Of a DNA stretch of 64,000 nt, positions 34,052-43,977 are shown one piece after another. Source of the stretch: Euborellia annulipes. Taxonomy: Eukaryota; Arthropoda; Insecta; Dermaptera; Anisolabididae. Numbering within the stretch: the first letter of the stretch is position 1; each line of letters starts with the position of its first letter. Below the pieces are notes generated by a model. It had not been told where the DNA came from. It worked only from the letters and a program-made list of their open reading frames with translations, and did no database searches. The stretch covers positions 62,001 through 126,000 of the forward strand of contig JAKCPI010026167.1 of NCBI GenBank assembly GCA_023213315.1, written 5' to 3'. Position numbers and translations under genes: made by a program.

Positions 34052-34330
34052 GCCCTCGGGGCTTGGTGTAGGGGTTAGCGTGCTAACCTTGCATACCGAA
34101 CATCGCGGGTTCGAACCCCAGGCAGTCCGATGATTTTATTTAAGCCATTTGGATACCAAATGGCTTAAATAGAAGTGCCTGGACCACCAAAAGATATTAT
34201 CACATATAACGGTTATAGTCAAAGTCTTAAATAGCCTAAGTTGCCGAAAAGACTGCGTGAATGTGTGTGTGAGTGTGAGTGTGAATGGGAAAAAAGTGTG
34301 AATGTTTTATATATATATATATAAAAAAAA
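34052..34330 (+). mobile_element. SINE-A, full copy
   Basis: The target duplication ATCAAAATGATT is at 34040-34051 and 34331-34342. A box GTGTAGGGGTTAGCGTG, B box CGGGTTCGAACCCC, then the standard body. The 3' tail is (AT)n plus A rather than pure poly-A. Confidence 0.9.
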
Positions 34331-34736
34331 ATCAAAATGATTTAGTTTAACTATCAAAAAAAGAGAAATAAGAAAGAAAATATTTAATTGAGTATTTCAA
34401 ATCGTTAATTAAAAAAAAAAAAAGCGAAATTAAGAAAGTAAATAAAATAAAGGTCTTGAGGCCAGATGAAGAAAAGAACTAAAGCCACCCACTCACCGCC
34501 AGGCCTACAAACCTAATCAGGTACAATTTTATTGCTTTATCGATGTCATCATTCTTTCAAACAGTTATAGGAACACAAAAGAAAAAAATATATTGAAAAA
34601 AGTGTTTGTCATAAGCGCAAAGGGAGAGTTTGGAATCTGGTTCCATAACTTATTTTTTAATTAATTAAATGAATATTTACTGATTTGATAAAGAAACTGT
34701 GCTTGCTAATGAAGTCAAAAGAAAAATAAGATTTGT

Positions 34737-35047
34737 AAATTAAATTAACGCCCCCACAGCTAACGTTTCGGTTCCAGGTCTAGGCAATATTCAGAGCAAT
34801 AATCCAAGTGTATAAAGTTTTTTAACAGCGATGAATGTTGTTAAAAAATTTAGTTTGAATTTGGTTGCTTCGTTCTCCTTGTCGCTGTTAAAAAAATCAT
34901 ATACACTAAATTTCTTAACAGCGACAAACCGGCCATTTGTCGCTGTTAAAAAAATTTATATCCACTTGGATTATTACCAGTCGGCTCAGAATATGGCCTA
35001 CACCTGGGGGGGGGGGGTCGTTAGCGGTTAGGGTGTTAATTTAAATG
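34737..35047. repeat. foldback element with TAACAGCGA hairpins
   Basis: The outer arms (AAATTAACGCCCCCACAGCTAACG against GTTAGCGGTTAGGGTGTTAATTT) and inner arms (AATAATCCAAGTGTATA...TTTTTTAACAGCGA) fold back. A degenerate hammerhead-like motif (CTGAATA...GGAACCGAAACGTT, minus) is in the left arm. The open frame at 34831-35031 is a by-product. Confidence 0.6.
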
Positions 35048-35404
35048 AAATAAAACCTGGCTGCATAAGTCTTGTTTTTTGACTCCATTACGATATTTAG
35101 AGATATATTTTGTTTCAAATGACAGGTATCCAATTCAAAATAATAATAATTAAAAATGAAGATCAATACCTCGAATATTACGCTGTCCAATTATATAATA
35201 TTCTAGAGAACTAACAAAAATATCATATAATGTTTATATTTATTATTAGAAAGCAGGGTCAAGGTAAAAAATTCAGATTCTAGAATCGCTAGTCTTAGAT
35301 TTATTTTCTCATTTACGTTATTAACTTTTGCTTTCATATCTTTTTTATTCGATATATAAAACAATCTAAAGTCATTTGTGCATCTTTATTTAAAGTTTTT
35401 TATC

Positions 35405-35532
35405 CCTGTAAAAGCAGCGGGTTCGCATCCCTCCTGCGACAAAAAATGTATTTAAATTGGATTGGCTACCAATCAATTGAAATAAATATGGCCATAAATG
35501 CCGAAAAAGTCTTTAAATAAAAAAAAAAAAAG
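35405..35532 (+). mobile_element. SINE-B, forward 3' half
   Basis: GCGGGTTCGCATCCCTCC, GCGACAAAAAATGTATTTAAA, AATCAATTGAAATAAATATGG, TGCCGAAAAAGTC and a poly-A tail. The 5' head is partial. Confidence 0.65.
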
Positions 35533-36067
35533 AATTTTATCTAAAGATGTCAAAAGTTAGATTCAAATTACAGTTAAGTTTTACCACTCCAATAATTGGT
35601 AGTTCTATTAGTGGTGTATTCAGTTCAATTTCAATAACAAGGTAAAAAAATTACTAATAAGAGAACTACTTTAAAAAAAATGAAAAATTACTATAAAACC
35701 AATAAAAGAAAAAAATTCTAAAACAGCTAAGGATAAATATACGCATAATTATATTGATATATTTCTTTAAAAAAAATAATCCCTCCTCCGTCCTGTAGTT
35801 TAGGTATTAGAATGGAGGAGAAAGATATTTTTTATACCTATAATAGACTGGTAAGGATATAAATTCCAATGATTATTAAAGCTTTTGTGATCTATTATTA
35901 TTATGGGAATTTTTAATGGTTTATTAATTGGACCGTTTATTTTGAAAGTGGCGTAAGTCCATTTTCTATTGTAAAAGGAGCAGGAGGTGTGTTTACTCGA
36001 TTGATTTTGCAGATGGAGGTGCAGAGATGAAATAATTTATGAAAAAATTATATCGAAGATTTTTATT

Positions 36068-36130
36068 GACAAGACAACTGTGATTGCAATTTTAACAGTT
36101 TCGGTCTGAAGAGACCATCATCAGGCCTGA
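36068..36130 (-). ncRNA. hammerhead-like ribozyme motif (left arm)
   Basis: It is the mirror copy of the motif at 36241-36301: CTGATGA at 36118-36124, stem II GGTCT/AGACC, then GAAAC and stem III ACTGT/ACAGT followed by T. As with its partner, one extra base sits between the CTGATGA core and stem II. Confidence 0.45.
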
Positions 36131-36240
36131 GAAAGATTACATAAAAAAGTGAGTCAGCACACAGCAATACCAAAAAAATTAATCACTTCATCATTTTTTG
36201 GTATTGCTGTGTGCTGACTCACTTTTTTATGTAATCTTTC

Positions 36241-36301
36241 TCAGGCCTGATGATGGTCTCTTCAGACCGAAACTGTTAAAATTGCAATCACAGTTGTCTT
36301 G
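36241..36301 (+). ncRNA. hammerhead-like ribozyme motif (right arm)
   Basis: The order is: stem I (AGGC/GTCT, 4 bp) before CTGATGA at 36247-36253; stem II GGTCT-CTTC-AGACC; GAAA at 36269-36272; stem III ACTGT/ACAGT (36272-36276 with 36290-36294) around a 13-nt loop; cleavage-site triplet GTT ending at 36295. This is type I topology with all invariant core bases. The extra T36254 between the core and stem II is a deviation that may lower or abolish activity. Confidence 0.45.
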
Positions 36302-37001
36302 TCAATAAAAATCCTCGATATAATTTTTTCATAAATTATTTCATCTCTGCACCTCCATCTGCAAAATCAATCGAGTAACACACCTCCTGCTCTTTTTACA
36401 ATATCGTTTCTACAGTCATTTTCTATTGTTTCGAGAAAATGAAAGGTTAACATTTCTGTTTATTAAAAAATCTATTTACAGACGATTCAATTTTACAAAA
36501 CATGAGAATTTTTTAAGAAATTTTCCACTAGCTAGTTATACATAGAAAATTTACATTAATTTAAGCATAAATTATGTTATATCTCATTAAAAAAAAATGA
36601 ACTTACACCACTTTCAAAATAAACGGTCCAATTATTTATTAAAAATATAAGCACTGTATAACGTTTGAACTGCTTTTTCGTTTCCAAGTAGTGTGCACTT
36701 AATTCCAGTGTTGTCCAGATTAAGAATTAGACTACTTTTATTTTAGCTTGAAAAAATCCCTTTGAAAGAGAGAATGTTTCCTATAGAATTTGTTTAATCT
36801 AATTTTTATCTGCAAGACTTTCACGTGTCTATTCATTTTTACCTGTCCAAAGGCGATCATAAAAGTAAGCCACGAATCCACTAACGCATATAAAATTAGA
36901 TGTGAGACTTAGGCACGTGTTGTCTAGATGTCCTCGTCTTGTCTGTCTGCTTGCTTGTTTTCCGAATAGAAATCGGGTCCATTTTGGTTCATGAAGATTA
37001 A

Positions 37002-37036
37002 TATAAAAAAAATATCTTTGTCGTCGGTGGATCAGT
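37002..37036 (+). promoter_or_regulatory. core promoter of Osiris gene 2
   Basis: TATAAAAA at 37002-37009 lies 32 bp upstream of the A in TCAGTC (37032-37037), a perfect arthropod initiator. The 5' UTR would be only 9 nt before ATG 37043. Confidence 0.6.
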
Positions 37037-37042
37037 CGCGTG

Positions 37043-37355
37043 ATGAGATTCGGTCGAAGAAGAATGCACTGGCAGATCCTCCTACTCCAGCTGGCATTTA
37101 TTAGAGGGGAGGAGGATCTTTGGACCCGGATGACGAAATCATGTCCAAATATTAATTGTTTTCAACAAAAAGTTGTTAATTATTTTCAAGAGAAACGGTA
37201 CGAGGATATTGAACTGATGAGTGGATTGACACTTACGTCAATAAAAAATAGTACACAAATTAAATGTAATAAAGAAGAGGAGGGGGATCTGATGAGTCAT
37301 CTTCTGGAGGAGAGACTACTCAATATTAAATTATCCGACAATTTTATGTTAAAAG
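37043..37355 (+). CDS. Osiris-family protein (gene 2), exon 1
   Basis: This exon encodes 104 residues plus one base. ATG 37043 was chosen; the codon before it is GTG and the initiator lies just upstream. A signal peptide (MRFGRRRMHWQILLLQLAFI) is followed by the Osiris two-cysteine motif (SCPNINCFQQKVVNYF, about residues 31-46), then EDIELMSGLTLT, the counterpart of the family's D/GV.L segment, and LMSHLLEERLLNIKLSDNF, matching the L..RL..F...H.L.VKL segment. The donor is AAAAG before GTATTA, phase 1. The protein enters the secretory pathway; a role in cuticle formation is a family-level inference. Confidence 0.85.
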
Positions 37356-37781
37356 GTATTAAAATCTTTTTTTTTTTTCATTGTTAAAATTTTTTTGGTT
37401 TTTTAATGATTTTCTCTAATAACTTAGAGGGAAGATACGTGTGGGTGGGGGGTGTATATGGAGCTTTTTAATTTGCTTCTTTCTCTGGTATCACTCATCT
37501 GATAAGAATGAATGAAACTGCAAATTCATTTTTTTTTAACACTCACATTTTTTTCCCATTCACACCATGGGGGGACAGCTCTATGGGAAGAATGTTTATA
37601 AGTTTCTTTTAGTTATATGACAAGTGGCTAGATGGCAATACTAGGCAGCTTTCCTTCAAAAGACATGTTACTCTGTCAGTGGCTTAAAAAAATGAATTAA
37701 TATTTATAAACTAATAAATTACTTTTAATTATAAATTTTTTACAATTTATAAATGACATTTTGTTAAAAAAAAAAAAATTA

Positions 37782-37860
37782 GGGTGTGCCGCCGGGAGTT
37801 GAACCACGGATCCACCGATTTGCACTCGGTGTCCCCTAACCAGTAGACCACAACACGTCA
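37782..37860 (-). mobile_element. tRNA-Cys-like SINE-C head or pseudo-tRNA
   Basis: On the minus strand GTGGTCTACTGGTTAGGGGA (A box), an anticodon arm ACCGA-GTGCAAA-TCGGT with GCA anticodon, GTGGTTCAACTCC (B box) and a T run as Pol III terminator. The acceptor ends do not pair, so it is not a working tRNA. A related copy is at 60777-60850. Confidence 0.5.
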
Positions 37861-38111
37861 TTCGGATATTTAAACTAGCTAAGAACATTTATTTAATTTT
37901 CGTCCCATTTATTCCCTCTCTTTTATTTAAATTTTCATAATCTTGATGGCTTAGATCAAATAAAATGGTGGGTACAAATTCAATTGATTAAATAATTAAT
38001 AAATTGTCCTCATTTTCATTGAACGTCGCCAATTTTTTTTTTTTTGCTATGAAAATGCTCCGCGGCAGCGACAGACCGAGAGCAAAAGAGGTGAGCAGTG
38101 TCGCTGCCAGC

Positions 38112-38396
38112 CAAGGGCGGATCCAGAGGTGTTTTTCAGGAGGCCCCCCCCCCCTGGGTGTAATCTGGTGTGAATGGTCACACAGAACACTATTTTTTCT
38201 TAATTTCGGTAATTTAAAGGCGCATTCTGTACTTGTTTGAAAGAATATAAATACAAATCAAATTTTTAAGTATTAATTTTTAAAATTTTACATTAAAAAT
38301 AAATTTTTTTTCGAAAAAAAAGTATTTTTTTTCAAATCTCGGGGGGGGGGGGTAATTACTCCCTTTACCCGCCCCCCCTCCTTGTATCCGCCCTTG
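38112..38396. mobile_element. hAT-type MITE (family Y), full copy
   Basis: CAAGGGCGGATCCAGAGG and CTTGTATCCGCCCTTG ends with a perfect 8-bp duplication CTGCCAGC (38104-38111, 38397-38404). The inner sequence has GTAATCTGGTGTGAATGGTC and G/C runs. It is 285 bp and non-coding. Confidence 0.85.
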
Positions 38397-38675
38397 CTGC
38401 CAGCGCGACAGTGACGTCACGGTAGTGTAGCGGTGTCTGTGTCGCTCGAATAGCCTTTCATTCATTTATACATGACATGTACTGTCGCTCTGTTGCCGCG
38501 TCAATACTGTCGCGTTACTGTCGGTCTGTTGCGTTGCTCGAAAGTCTAATTTAAATCAACATTGGCATTCCATTTTAAATATTTACAATGATAATATATT
38601 AAGTAGTTGTGAAATAGATTGGCTGTTATTTTATCTTAAGCACCTATTAATAATTTCGATTTGTATCTGTTTTAG

Positions 38676-38953
38676 AAAACACCTCAGAACAACCAAGAGG
38701 TCACATGTCGACGCTAAAATGGATGATAATCGGGTTGTTTTTCATCCAGAAGGCCTTGGCATCGGCTAAGACCGCAGCAATAGTACTTTTTACCGGAAAA
38801 GCCATTCTACTATCTATCATGGCAAAGTTTTTGCTCACTCTGGTGGCAATTAAATACTTGGGCTCAGGAAAATCCGACGGTCACTATAGGAGCTACTCGA
38901 CATCACTTGCTTTTTTAGAAAGCTTAAAAGAACCAAAGCTTATGAAAAAATAA
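38676..38953 (+). CDS. Osiris-family protein (gene 2), exon 2
   Basis: The acceptor TCTGTTTTAG is in phase 1: G plus AA gives Glu. After NTSEQPRGHMSTLK come two hydrophobic segments, WMIIGLFFIQKALAS and TAAIVLFTGKAILLSIMAKF, then LLTLVAIKYLGSG and a polar tail rich in Ser, Tyr and Lys, ending at TAA 38951-38953. The GKAILLSI.AK.LL.L.AIKYL pattern is the Osiris KALL...A..L...I..KKL signature. The joined protein has 196 residues, close in size to gene 1. Confidence 0.85.
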
Positions 38954-39340
38954 TTTTTTTGTTTTTTTGCTTAAAAATTGGCTGTGTATAAATTATCGCT
39001 AGACTTGAAGTCTCTGAATCTGCAGCCGCACCAAGCAACACTATGTGGTCCATTGATCCAAGAGAAAAGATGAGCAAAAGACTATTATCGGAAATATATG
39101 AGGACGTATGGGATGTATGAGAAATGAGAGATGCACGGTGATTTTGAAATTTCGGAAAATCGAAATTTAATGATGCAGTTTGGAGAAACCCACGAGGAAA
39201 AGGACAGAATAGTTGAGATGTGTTGATATGTTATTTAAACAAGATATAAATATAGTGATGAGAAGTGGCTGTAGACTTTGAATTGGGTATAGGAGACTTC
39301 GCAGCCAAGGAATTAAATAAAAAACTTTTATTTAATTATT

Positions 39341-39387
39341 AACAGTCGACGTTTCGGTCGCAAATCACGACCTTCCTCCGGACGATT
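39341..39387 (-). ncRNA. mutated hammerhead-like motif
   Basis: It mirrors the plus-strand motif at 39505, with stem II GGTCG/CGACC and GAAACGTC intact, but the core reads CGGAGGA instead of CTGAGGA. Loss of the conserved U should inactivate it. Confidence 0.35.
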
Positions 39388-39504
39388 AATTGTTAGAATA
39401 TAAGGTTAACAGTATTATATTCAATTATAATTGTAAATTATACAATATTTATTTGGGCTATATTTATTAAGAGTGACTTGCTCGCTTAGGGCTTCTTACA
39501 ATCA

Positions 39505-39551
39505 AATCGTACTGAGGAAGGTCGTGATTTGCGACCGAAACGTCGACGGTT
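39505..39551 (+). ncRNA. hammerhead-like ribozyme motif
   Basis: Stem I AATCGT/ACGGTT (6 bp, then an A-G mismatch); core CTGAGGA 39512-39518; stem II GGTCG-loop-CGACC; GAAA 39537-39540; then CGTC, where ACGT is a self-complementary minimal stem III and GTC the expected cleavage triplet. Palindromic stem III would need two molecules to pair. One extra A precedes stem II. Confidence 0.45.
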
Positions 39552-39892
39552 AATTAATTAAATAGAAGTTTTTTATTTAATTCCCTGGCTGCAAAGTCTC
39601 CTATACCCAATTCGATATAAATATATCTTATTGTTATTATTTATGCGATGGAGGCACAAATAGAGGATTTCTCGATTTCCTTTCAAATTCAATTGTAAGA
39701 TATAAGACGAGCTTAAGATCCAAGATGTGTTAGTGCAAATGGTAGAGCCAGAAAAAATAAACCCTATGTGCAATATGGTGTAGATGTAGATGATTCATTT
39801 TCCATCTAGTGTTTTCCTAATTGTTCTACCTTCTTTTGTATATAGACTTATTTTCAATATTTTTTAAATAAATTTTTTTTTAAGTGAAACTT

Positions 39893-39990
39893 TTATTTTA
39901 TCCCCCCCTTTGCTCTTCTATCAGCATGTCGCGTTACAAGTCGTGACGTCAAAGGCCGTGACACTACAAGCCATGACGACAAAAATAATA
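39893..39990 (-). mobile_element. repeat shared with 29290-29370
   Basis: AAGTGAAACTTTTATT, TATCAGCATGTCGCGTTACAAG and CGTGACGTCA match the complement of the tail of the element at 29051. It is a fragment only. Confidence 0.5.
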
Positions 39991-39997
39991 ATAATAC

Positions 39998-40556
39998 GAT
40001 TTTAATTAAAATTCATAAATCGCTTATTTTTTAGATGCTCTTTAAAATGTATATTCTCATTTTCCCTTCAAAATTGTATAAGCCCACTTTACTCTTGTAC
40101 AGGGAGCATCACAATTAAGTCCCCACCTGGGAGCTAGTCTTGAGTATATAATATAGTAGATGGTATATAGGGAAATAATTTTAATGACAGTTAAGGTAAA
40201 ATAAAATCATCTGTACCAGACTTTATTTTACCTTATCTGTCATTAAAATTATTTCCCTATATACCATCTACTATATTATATATTCAAGGCTCTATCTCCC
40301 AGGTGGAGATTAATTGTGGAGCTCACTGTACTGTACTATATAGGAAATATAAGAGAAATGATTGCCATGGTAAAAGAATATAAATACATGTATTTTCCCA
40401 TGTTTATAAATTTTACATTTTAAATTCTAATATATCGGCGGAAACTAAATCTAGGTCAACATAAAAAAGCTAGTGTGACAAGCACAGAGCATAACTTTCA
40501 ATTAACGAAGATTAGAGAAAGTTGAGAGCTGTACGACCTGTCACACCAGATTTTTT
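39998..40556 (+). mobile_element. family X 3' half interrupted by a mariner foldback
   Basis: The X body (TTAGATGCTCTTTAAAATG) breaks at CTCTTGTAC, resumes after 40330 and ends in a diverged AGCTAGTGTGACAAGC hairpin. Confidence 0.65.
40100..40328. mobile_element. TA-flanked foldback MITE
   Basis: TA on both sides; the ends read AGGGAGCATCACAATTAAG at the left and ATTAATTGTGGAGCTCACTG at the right. The long inner arms (GTAGATGGTATATAGGGAAA and complement) make it almost one hairpin. It is mariner-type by target. Confidence 0.7.
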
Positions 40557-40985
40557 TTTGAATAAATTTAATTTATTCAAAATTTTTTTAATTAAAAAAT
40601 TATGATAATTTTTTTTTAATCTAGAAATAAAAAAAAAAGGTTTTATGAAGAAAATTTAAAAATTTTTTAAAAGCTAAAAATGAAAGAAATATTATTTGTG
40701 AAATATCAATTAATTAATACAGGGAATAAAATGAATTGTTTTTAAAAATAATGGAATAATATTGTCTAATGACAGATATCTTCAGAGCATACTAAAGCAG
40801 GCTCTCTGATTGGCTAAAGGCGTGTTCCGTTCTTAACGCCATCTCTCATCAAATCAAACGAATGCCTTTGGATCCTTTTCCCTCTTTAATATATTTTGGA
40901 ATATATTAGAATTCAGGAGGGAAGGAATGTTTAAAACTCCGAGGACACTCTTCATTTATTGTCTTTTCATTTGTTTTAATATTAT
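40557..40985. other. stretch without supportable features
   Basis: It is AT-rich to 40770. The segment 40785-40880 is a slightly GC-richer unique stretch with no ORF. Confidence 0.35.
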
Positions 40986-40990
40986 TAATT

Positions 40991-41220
40991 GGACCCTGTT
41001 ACGCATTAGTGTGTCAAGCGCCAGCTACCGAGTTTTGAAAAAATTAACATTTTAAAGTTTTTTGTCAATTGTGCAAGTAACATTAAATATAAATTTTTTT
41101 AGGACATATTTCATAAAAAAATACTATTAATATTAATTATAGCATTTGAAACAATATTCCGTGCTTAACTCAATTTTTAATTTTTTTTCGCGCTTGACAC
41201 ACTAATGCATAACAGGGTCC
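40991..41220. mobile_element. MITE with GGACCCTGTTACGCAT ends
   Basis: The left end GGACCCTGTTACGCATTAGT and right end ACTAATGCATAACAGGGTCC are complementary, with AATT on both sides (40987-40990, 41221-41224). It shares GGACC termini and the AATT target with family V. Confidence 0.75.
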
Positions 41221-41224
41221 AATT

Positions 41225-41950
41225 ATAAAACCAATTAGGATCCTGCTTATCGCTAGAGATTCTTAAAAAATCATGATCATCCCCCAGATGCAAATTTTGG
41301 TTACGCCACTGTTATAAATATGTTTATGTGTTATTTTCAACCATAGAATGATCAGATATTCAGTAATCGTGTTTAAAAAGGAGGAATAATCAATGAAAAT
41401 ATTTAATGAATGATAAAATAATAACGATGAATATCCTTTTGGCAAGATTCTGATACTTTCGCCTTTTTAAAAACTCACCGGATCTGACCGAGAATTGAAC
41501 CGGGAGAGTTGACATATGGGTTTATCGAAACGCCTCTTTGACGTCAATGAAATAGAAAGCCCTTAAACTCAATGAGATATGTGTCTGAATGAAGCTTAAA
41601 GAGTGATGGCTGATTGTTCCTTGGGTGGACAGTGAAATACGCACAGGAAACGACAAACATGCTGACAGATAACACTCTCTGCTGCTGAATGGCTTAAAAA
41701 AAAAAGAATGACGAGGAATTTCATTTGTTTTATATATAAGATCTTATCTTTATTTTAATTTTTTTCTTATACTGTGCAAATGGAATAAAGGATTTTTTTT
41801 ATAGAAATATTTCTAACAAAAGAGAATTTTTTTTAAGGAAAATACTCTCTTCCCATCTGATTTGAAAACTCTTATTTTAATTTTTATATCATTATTAATT
41901 CGTGATAAGAAAGATGGAATTTCTTTAAAATTAAATTAAATTTGATTATT
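41225..41950. other. stretch without supportable features
   Basis: It is mixed-composition unique sequence; a degenerate B-box-like GAATTGAACCGGG lies near 41492. No gene was found. Confidence 0.35.
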
Positions 41951-41952
41951 TA

Positions 41953-42566
41953 ATGGACCTCGGGAGCAAAGTGGTTACTCAAGTTTTTCCCGATAAGATG
42001 GCGTAGTGTGTCATAAAAGTATGCCCAAAAAATCAAGTAATTCAAAAATTTGCCAAGAGATGTCAGAATGGTAGCTAATATTTAATGCATTTGGTTGATT
42101 TCCATTGATCTTTTAACAATAAATACTTTATAAATGTTATTATATATTATGTATCTTTTATAAAAGCATAAAAATATATAAATATAGGCTAATACTATAT
42201 CGTCTGTTAAACTAGCCTGCCATCTATTGCAAAAATGCTGAACTAATTTGACAGTTGGTTTTTAAATAAATCATCTAAGCTTATTTTAAAAATTTCTTAA
42301 TTAATATGTGATTAATAATAACAATAAATTCACTTTTAAATTAAAAAAAAATTAAAGATTATTGGGACAGATTGTTTTTTTGTATTTGCTTGATAACAAA
42401 AAAATTAATTACGATAATTTTTTAATAAGTCATTAAAAAAATTATAGCTCAATAATCTCTCATGAATTTAATTCATTTAAAAAAAAACCTCATTGAAAAA
42501 TTCCTTATAATAGTCTAGTTTTTTTTTTTTTTTAAGTACGTTTAGACGTCGCTCCTTAACCCCCTT
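41953..42566 (+). mobile_element. family Z element
   Basis: GGACCTCGGGAGCAAAGTGG start and GTCGCTCCTTAACCCCCTT end, with the standard Z body (GATAAGATGGCGTAGTGTG, CAGAATGGTAGCTAATA). Confidence 0.75.
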
Positions 42567-42569
42567 AAG

Positions 42570-42850
42570 CTCTGTGGGCCCTAGGGGCATGGCGTAGAGG
42601 TTAGCGTACTAACCTCATATACCAAACGTCGCGGGTTCGGACCCCAGGCAGTCCGATGATTTTATTTAAGCCAATTGGATACCAAATGGCTTAAATAAGA
42701 ATGCCTGGACCCCATATATGTATATTTATCAATAACGGATATCGTAAAAAGTCTTATATGGCCTGAGTTGCCAGACAGTGTGAATGTGTGTGTGAGTGTG
42801 AGTGTGAATGAGAAAAAAGTGTGAGTGTTTTTTCTAAAAAAAAAAAAAAA
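42570..42850 (+). mobile_element. SINE-A, full copy, inserted at the end of family Z
   Basis: The target duplication CCCTTAAGCT comes from the Z terminus and recurs after poly-A (about 42853). Head GCATGGCGTAGAGGTTAGCG, B box CGGGTTCGGACCCC, full body. Confidence 0.85.
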
Positions 42851-42899
42851 TCCCTTAAGCTTAAAAAATGTTTCCAAAAAAAATTTCTATCTTTGTTTA

Positions 42900-43410
42900 A
42901 TGATAAAATTCTTTTTAATCTAAAGCCCTTGCTTCTTCCTCTCCACTGATCATTCGTATTGGATAAGATTATTCTTAAAGAATATATATATGGACACATA
43001 TTCAGGTGGGACTTAGAAGCTATTAATTTTTTTTTTTTAGACGCATGTGCTCACCAGTACACCAAAATCCTAATTCCACCATAAATTCAATCGTAAATAT
43101 ATAGATTAAGTTTTTATTATTATCTAGCGTTGCTACTCTACATGCAGTAGGCCTACCGTAGAACTACATCTAAAGACATCAAATACGGAGAGAATATGAA
43201 ATTTATTTATTAAATTTATAAAAGTGATTAAAAACTTATTTGTCCCTTTTCCCTATTATTCTAATTTAATATGATAAACAACTTCATCAAGTATGAACCT
43301 ATTCTCTTAAATATGTAAGTGAGGGACTGATCTTTGCGTTTGCTCACAAATGAAGGGCATTAAATACATGTTAAATTATTTACTAAAAAATATAAGAACT
43401 TCCCCTCCCC
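42900..43410. other. stretch without supportable features
   Basis: It is AT-rich unique sequence; TAGGCCTACC-type strings occur but no element ends. Confidence 0.35.
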
Positions 43411-43413
43411 CCA

Positions 43414-43920
43414 GTGGCGTATTCAGGGGGGGGCCCGGGGCCGGGCCCCCCAAAGCCTTCTCCAAAACAAAAAAATACCTATTGTTTTCCCTAATGATTT
43501 TTTTTTTTAAATAATTATTTTATTAACTCTCATAAATTCTAAAATCTAACAAAAAACTTATAAATAATTGAAAAATTCTCTAATATTTACAAATTTTGTA
43601 TTAAAATTATTTTTTATTTCAAGAAAAAAAATTTTTTTTAATTTGTTTTTTTATTTATAAATATTATATATTATCTAAAAAAAATTTATCCATTTTAAGT
43701 TTCTTGGTGCCTGGACCCCATATATGTATATTAAAATCAATAACGGTTATCGTAAATGTCTTATATGGCCTGAGTCGCCGAAAAGACAGTGTGAATGTGA
43801 GAGTGAATGAGAAAAAGTGTGAATGTTTTATTATAAAAAAAAAAAAGTTTCTTGGAGAAGGGGGGGGGGTTCATAAAACTTTTGGGCCCCCCCAAGCAGA
43901 AATCCTGGCTACGCTACTGC
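43414..43920. mobile_element. MITE with CAGTGGCGTATTCAGGG ends, interrupted by a SINE-A tail
   Basis: The left end CAGTGGCGTATTCAGGG and right end GGCTACGCTACTG are matched by the reversed copy at 44544-44893. At 43704-43844 a 5'-truncated SINE-A (GTGCCTGGACCCC to poly-A) is inserted, with AAGTTTCTTGG duplicated at both junctions. Confidence 0.75.
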
Positions 43921-43977
43921 CTCCCCCCGTGACTGGATTATAGAAAGTCTTAATATTTATAAACTTAAAATTCAAGG

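Larger units (their letters stand above)
35967..36403. mobile_element. 437-bp palindromic element with paired ribozyme-like cores
   Basis: Two about 205-bp arms, nearly identical, flank a short spacer around 36180-36192. The 12-bp duplication CATTTTCTATTG brackets it (about 35960 and 36417). Each arm carries a hammerhead-like motif pointing outward. It codes for no protein. Retrozyme-like or Penelope-terminal origin is inferred, not shown. Confidence 0.7.
35930..36629. mobile_element. family V element carrying a giant palindrome
   Basis: GGACCGTTTATTTTGAAAGT and ACTTTCAAAATAAACGGTCC bound the copy, with AATT on both sides. Inside, CATTTTCTATTG is duplicated around the 437-bp palindrome. Removing the palindrome restores the sequence seen at 25375 (GTCCATTTTCTATTGTTTCG), which proves the insertion. 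Confidence 0.8.
37356..38675 (+). other. 1.3-kb intron of Osiris gene 2
   Basis: It is bounded by GTATTA and TCTGTTTTAG. It holds a SINE-A tail fragment (about 37535-37566, reversed), a tRNA-Cys-like repeat, and a family Y MITE inserted in a GC-rich repeat (38044-38540). Confidence 0.6.
39236..39640. mobile_element. foldback element with two ribozyme-like arms, downstream of gene 2
   Basis: The arms (GAATTGGGTATAGG...CAGTCGACGTTTCGGTCG, and their complement at 39531-39615) surround about 130 bp. The left arm holds AATAAA at 39316-39321, the first canonical poly(A) signal after the gene 2 stop, so the gene's 3' UTR may end inside this element. Confidence 0.65.
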
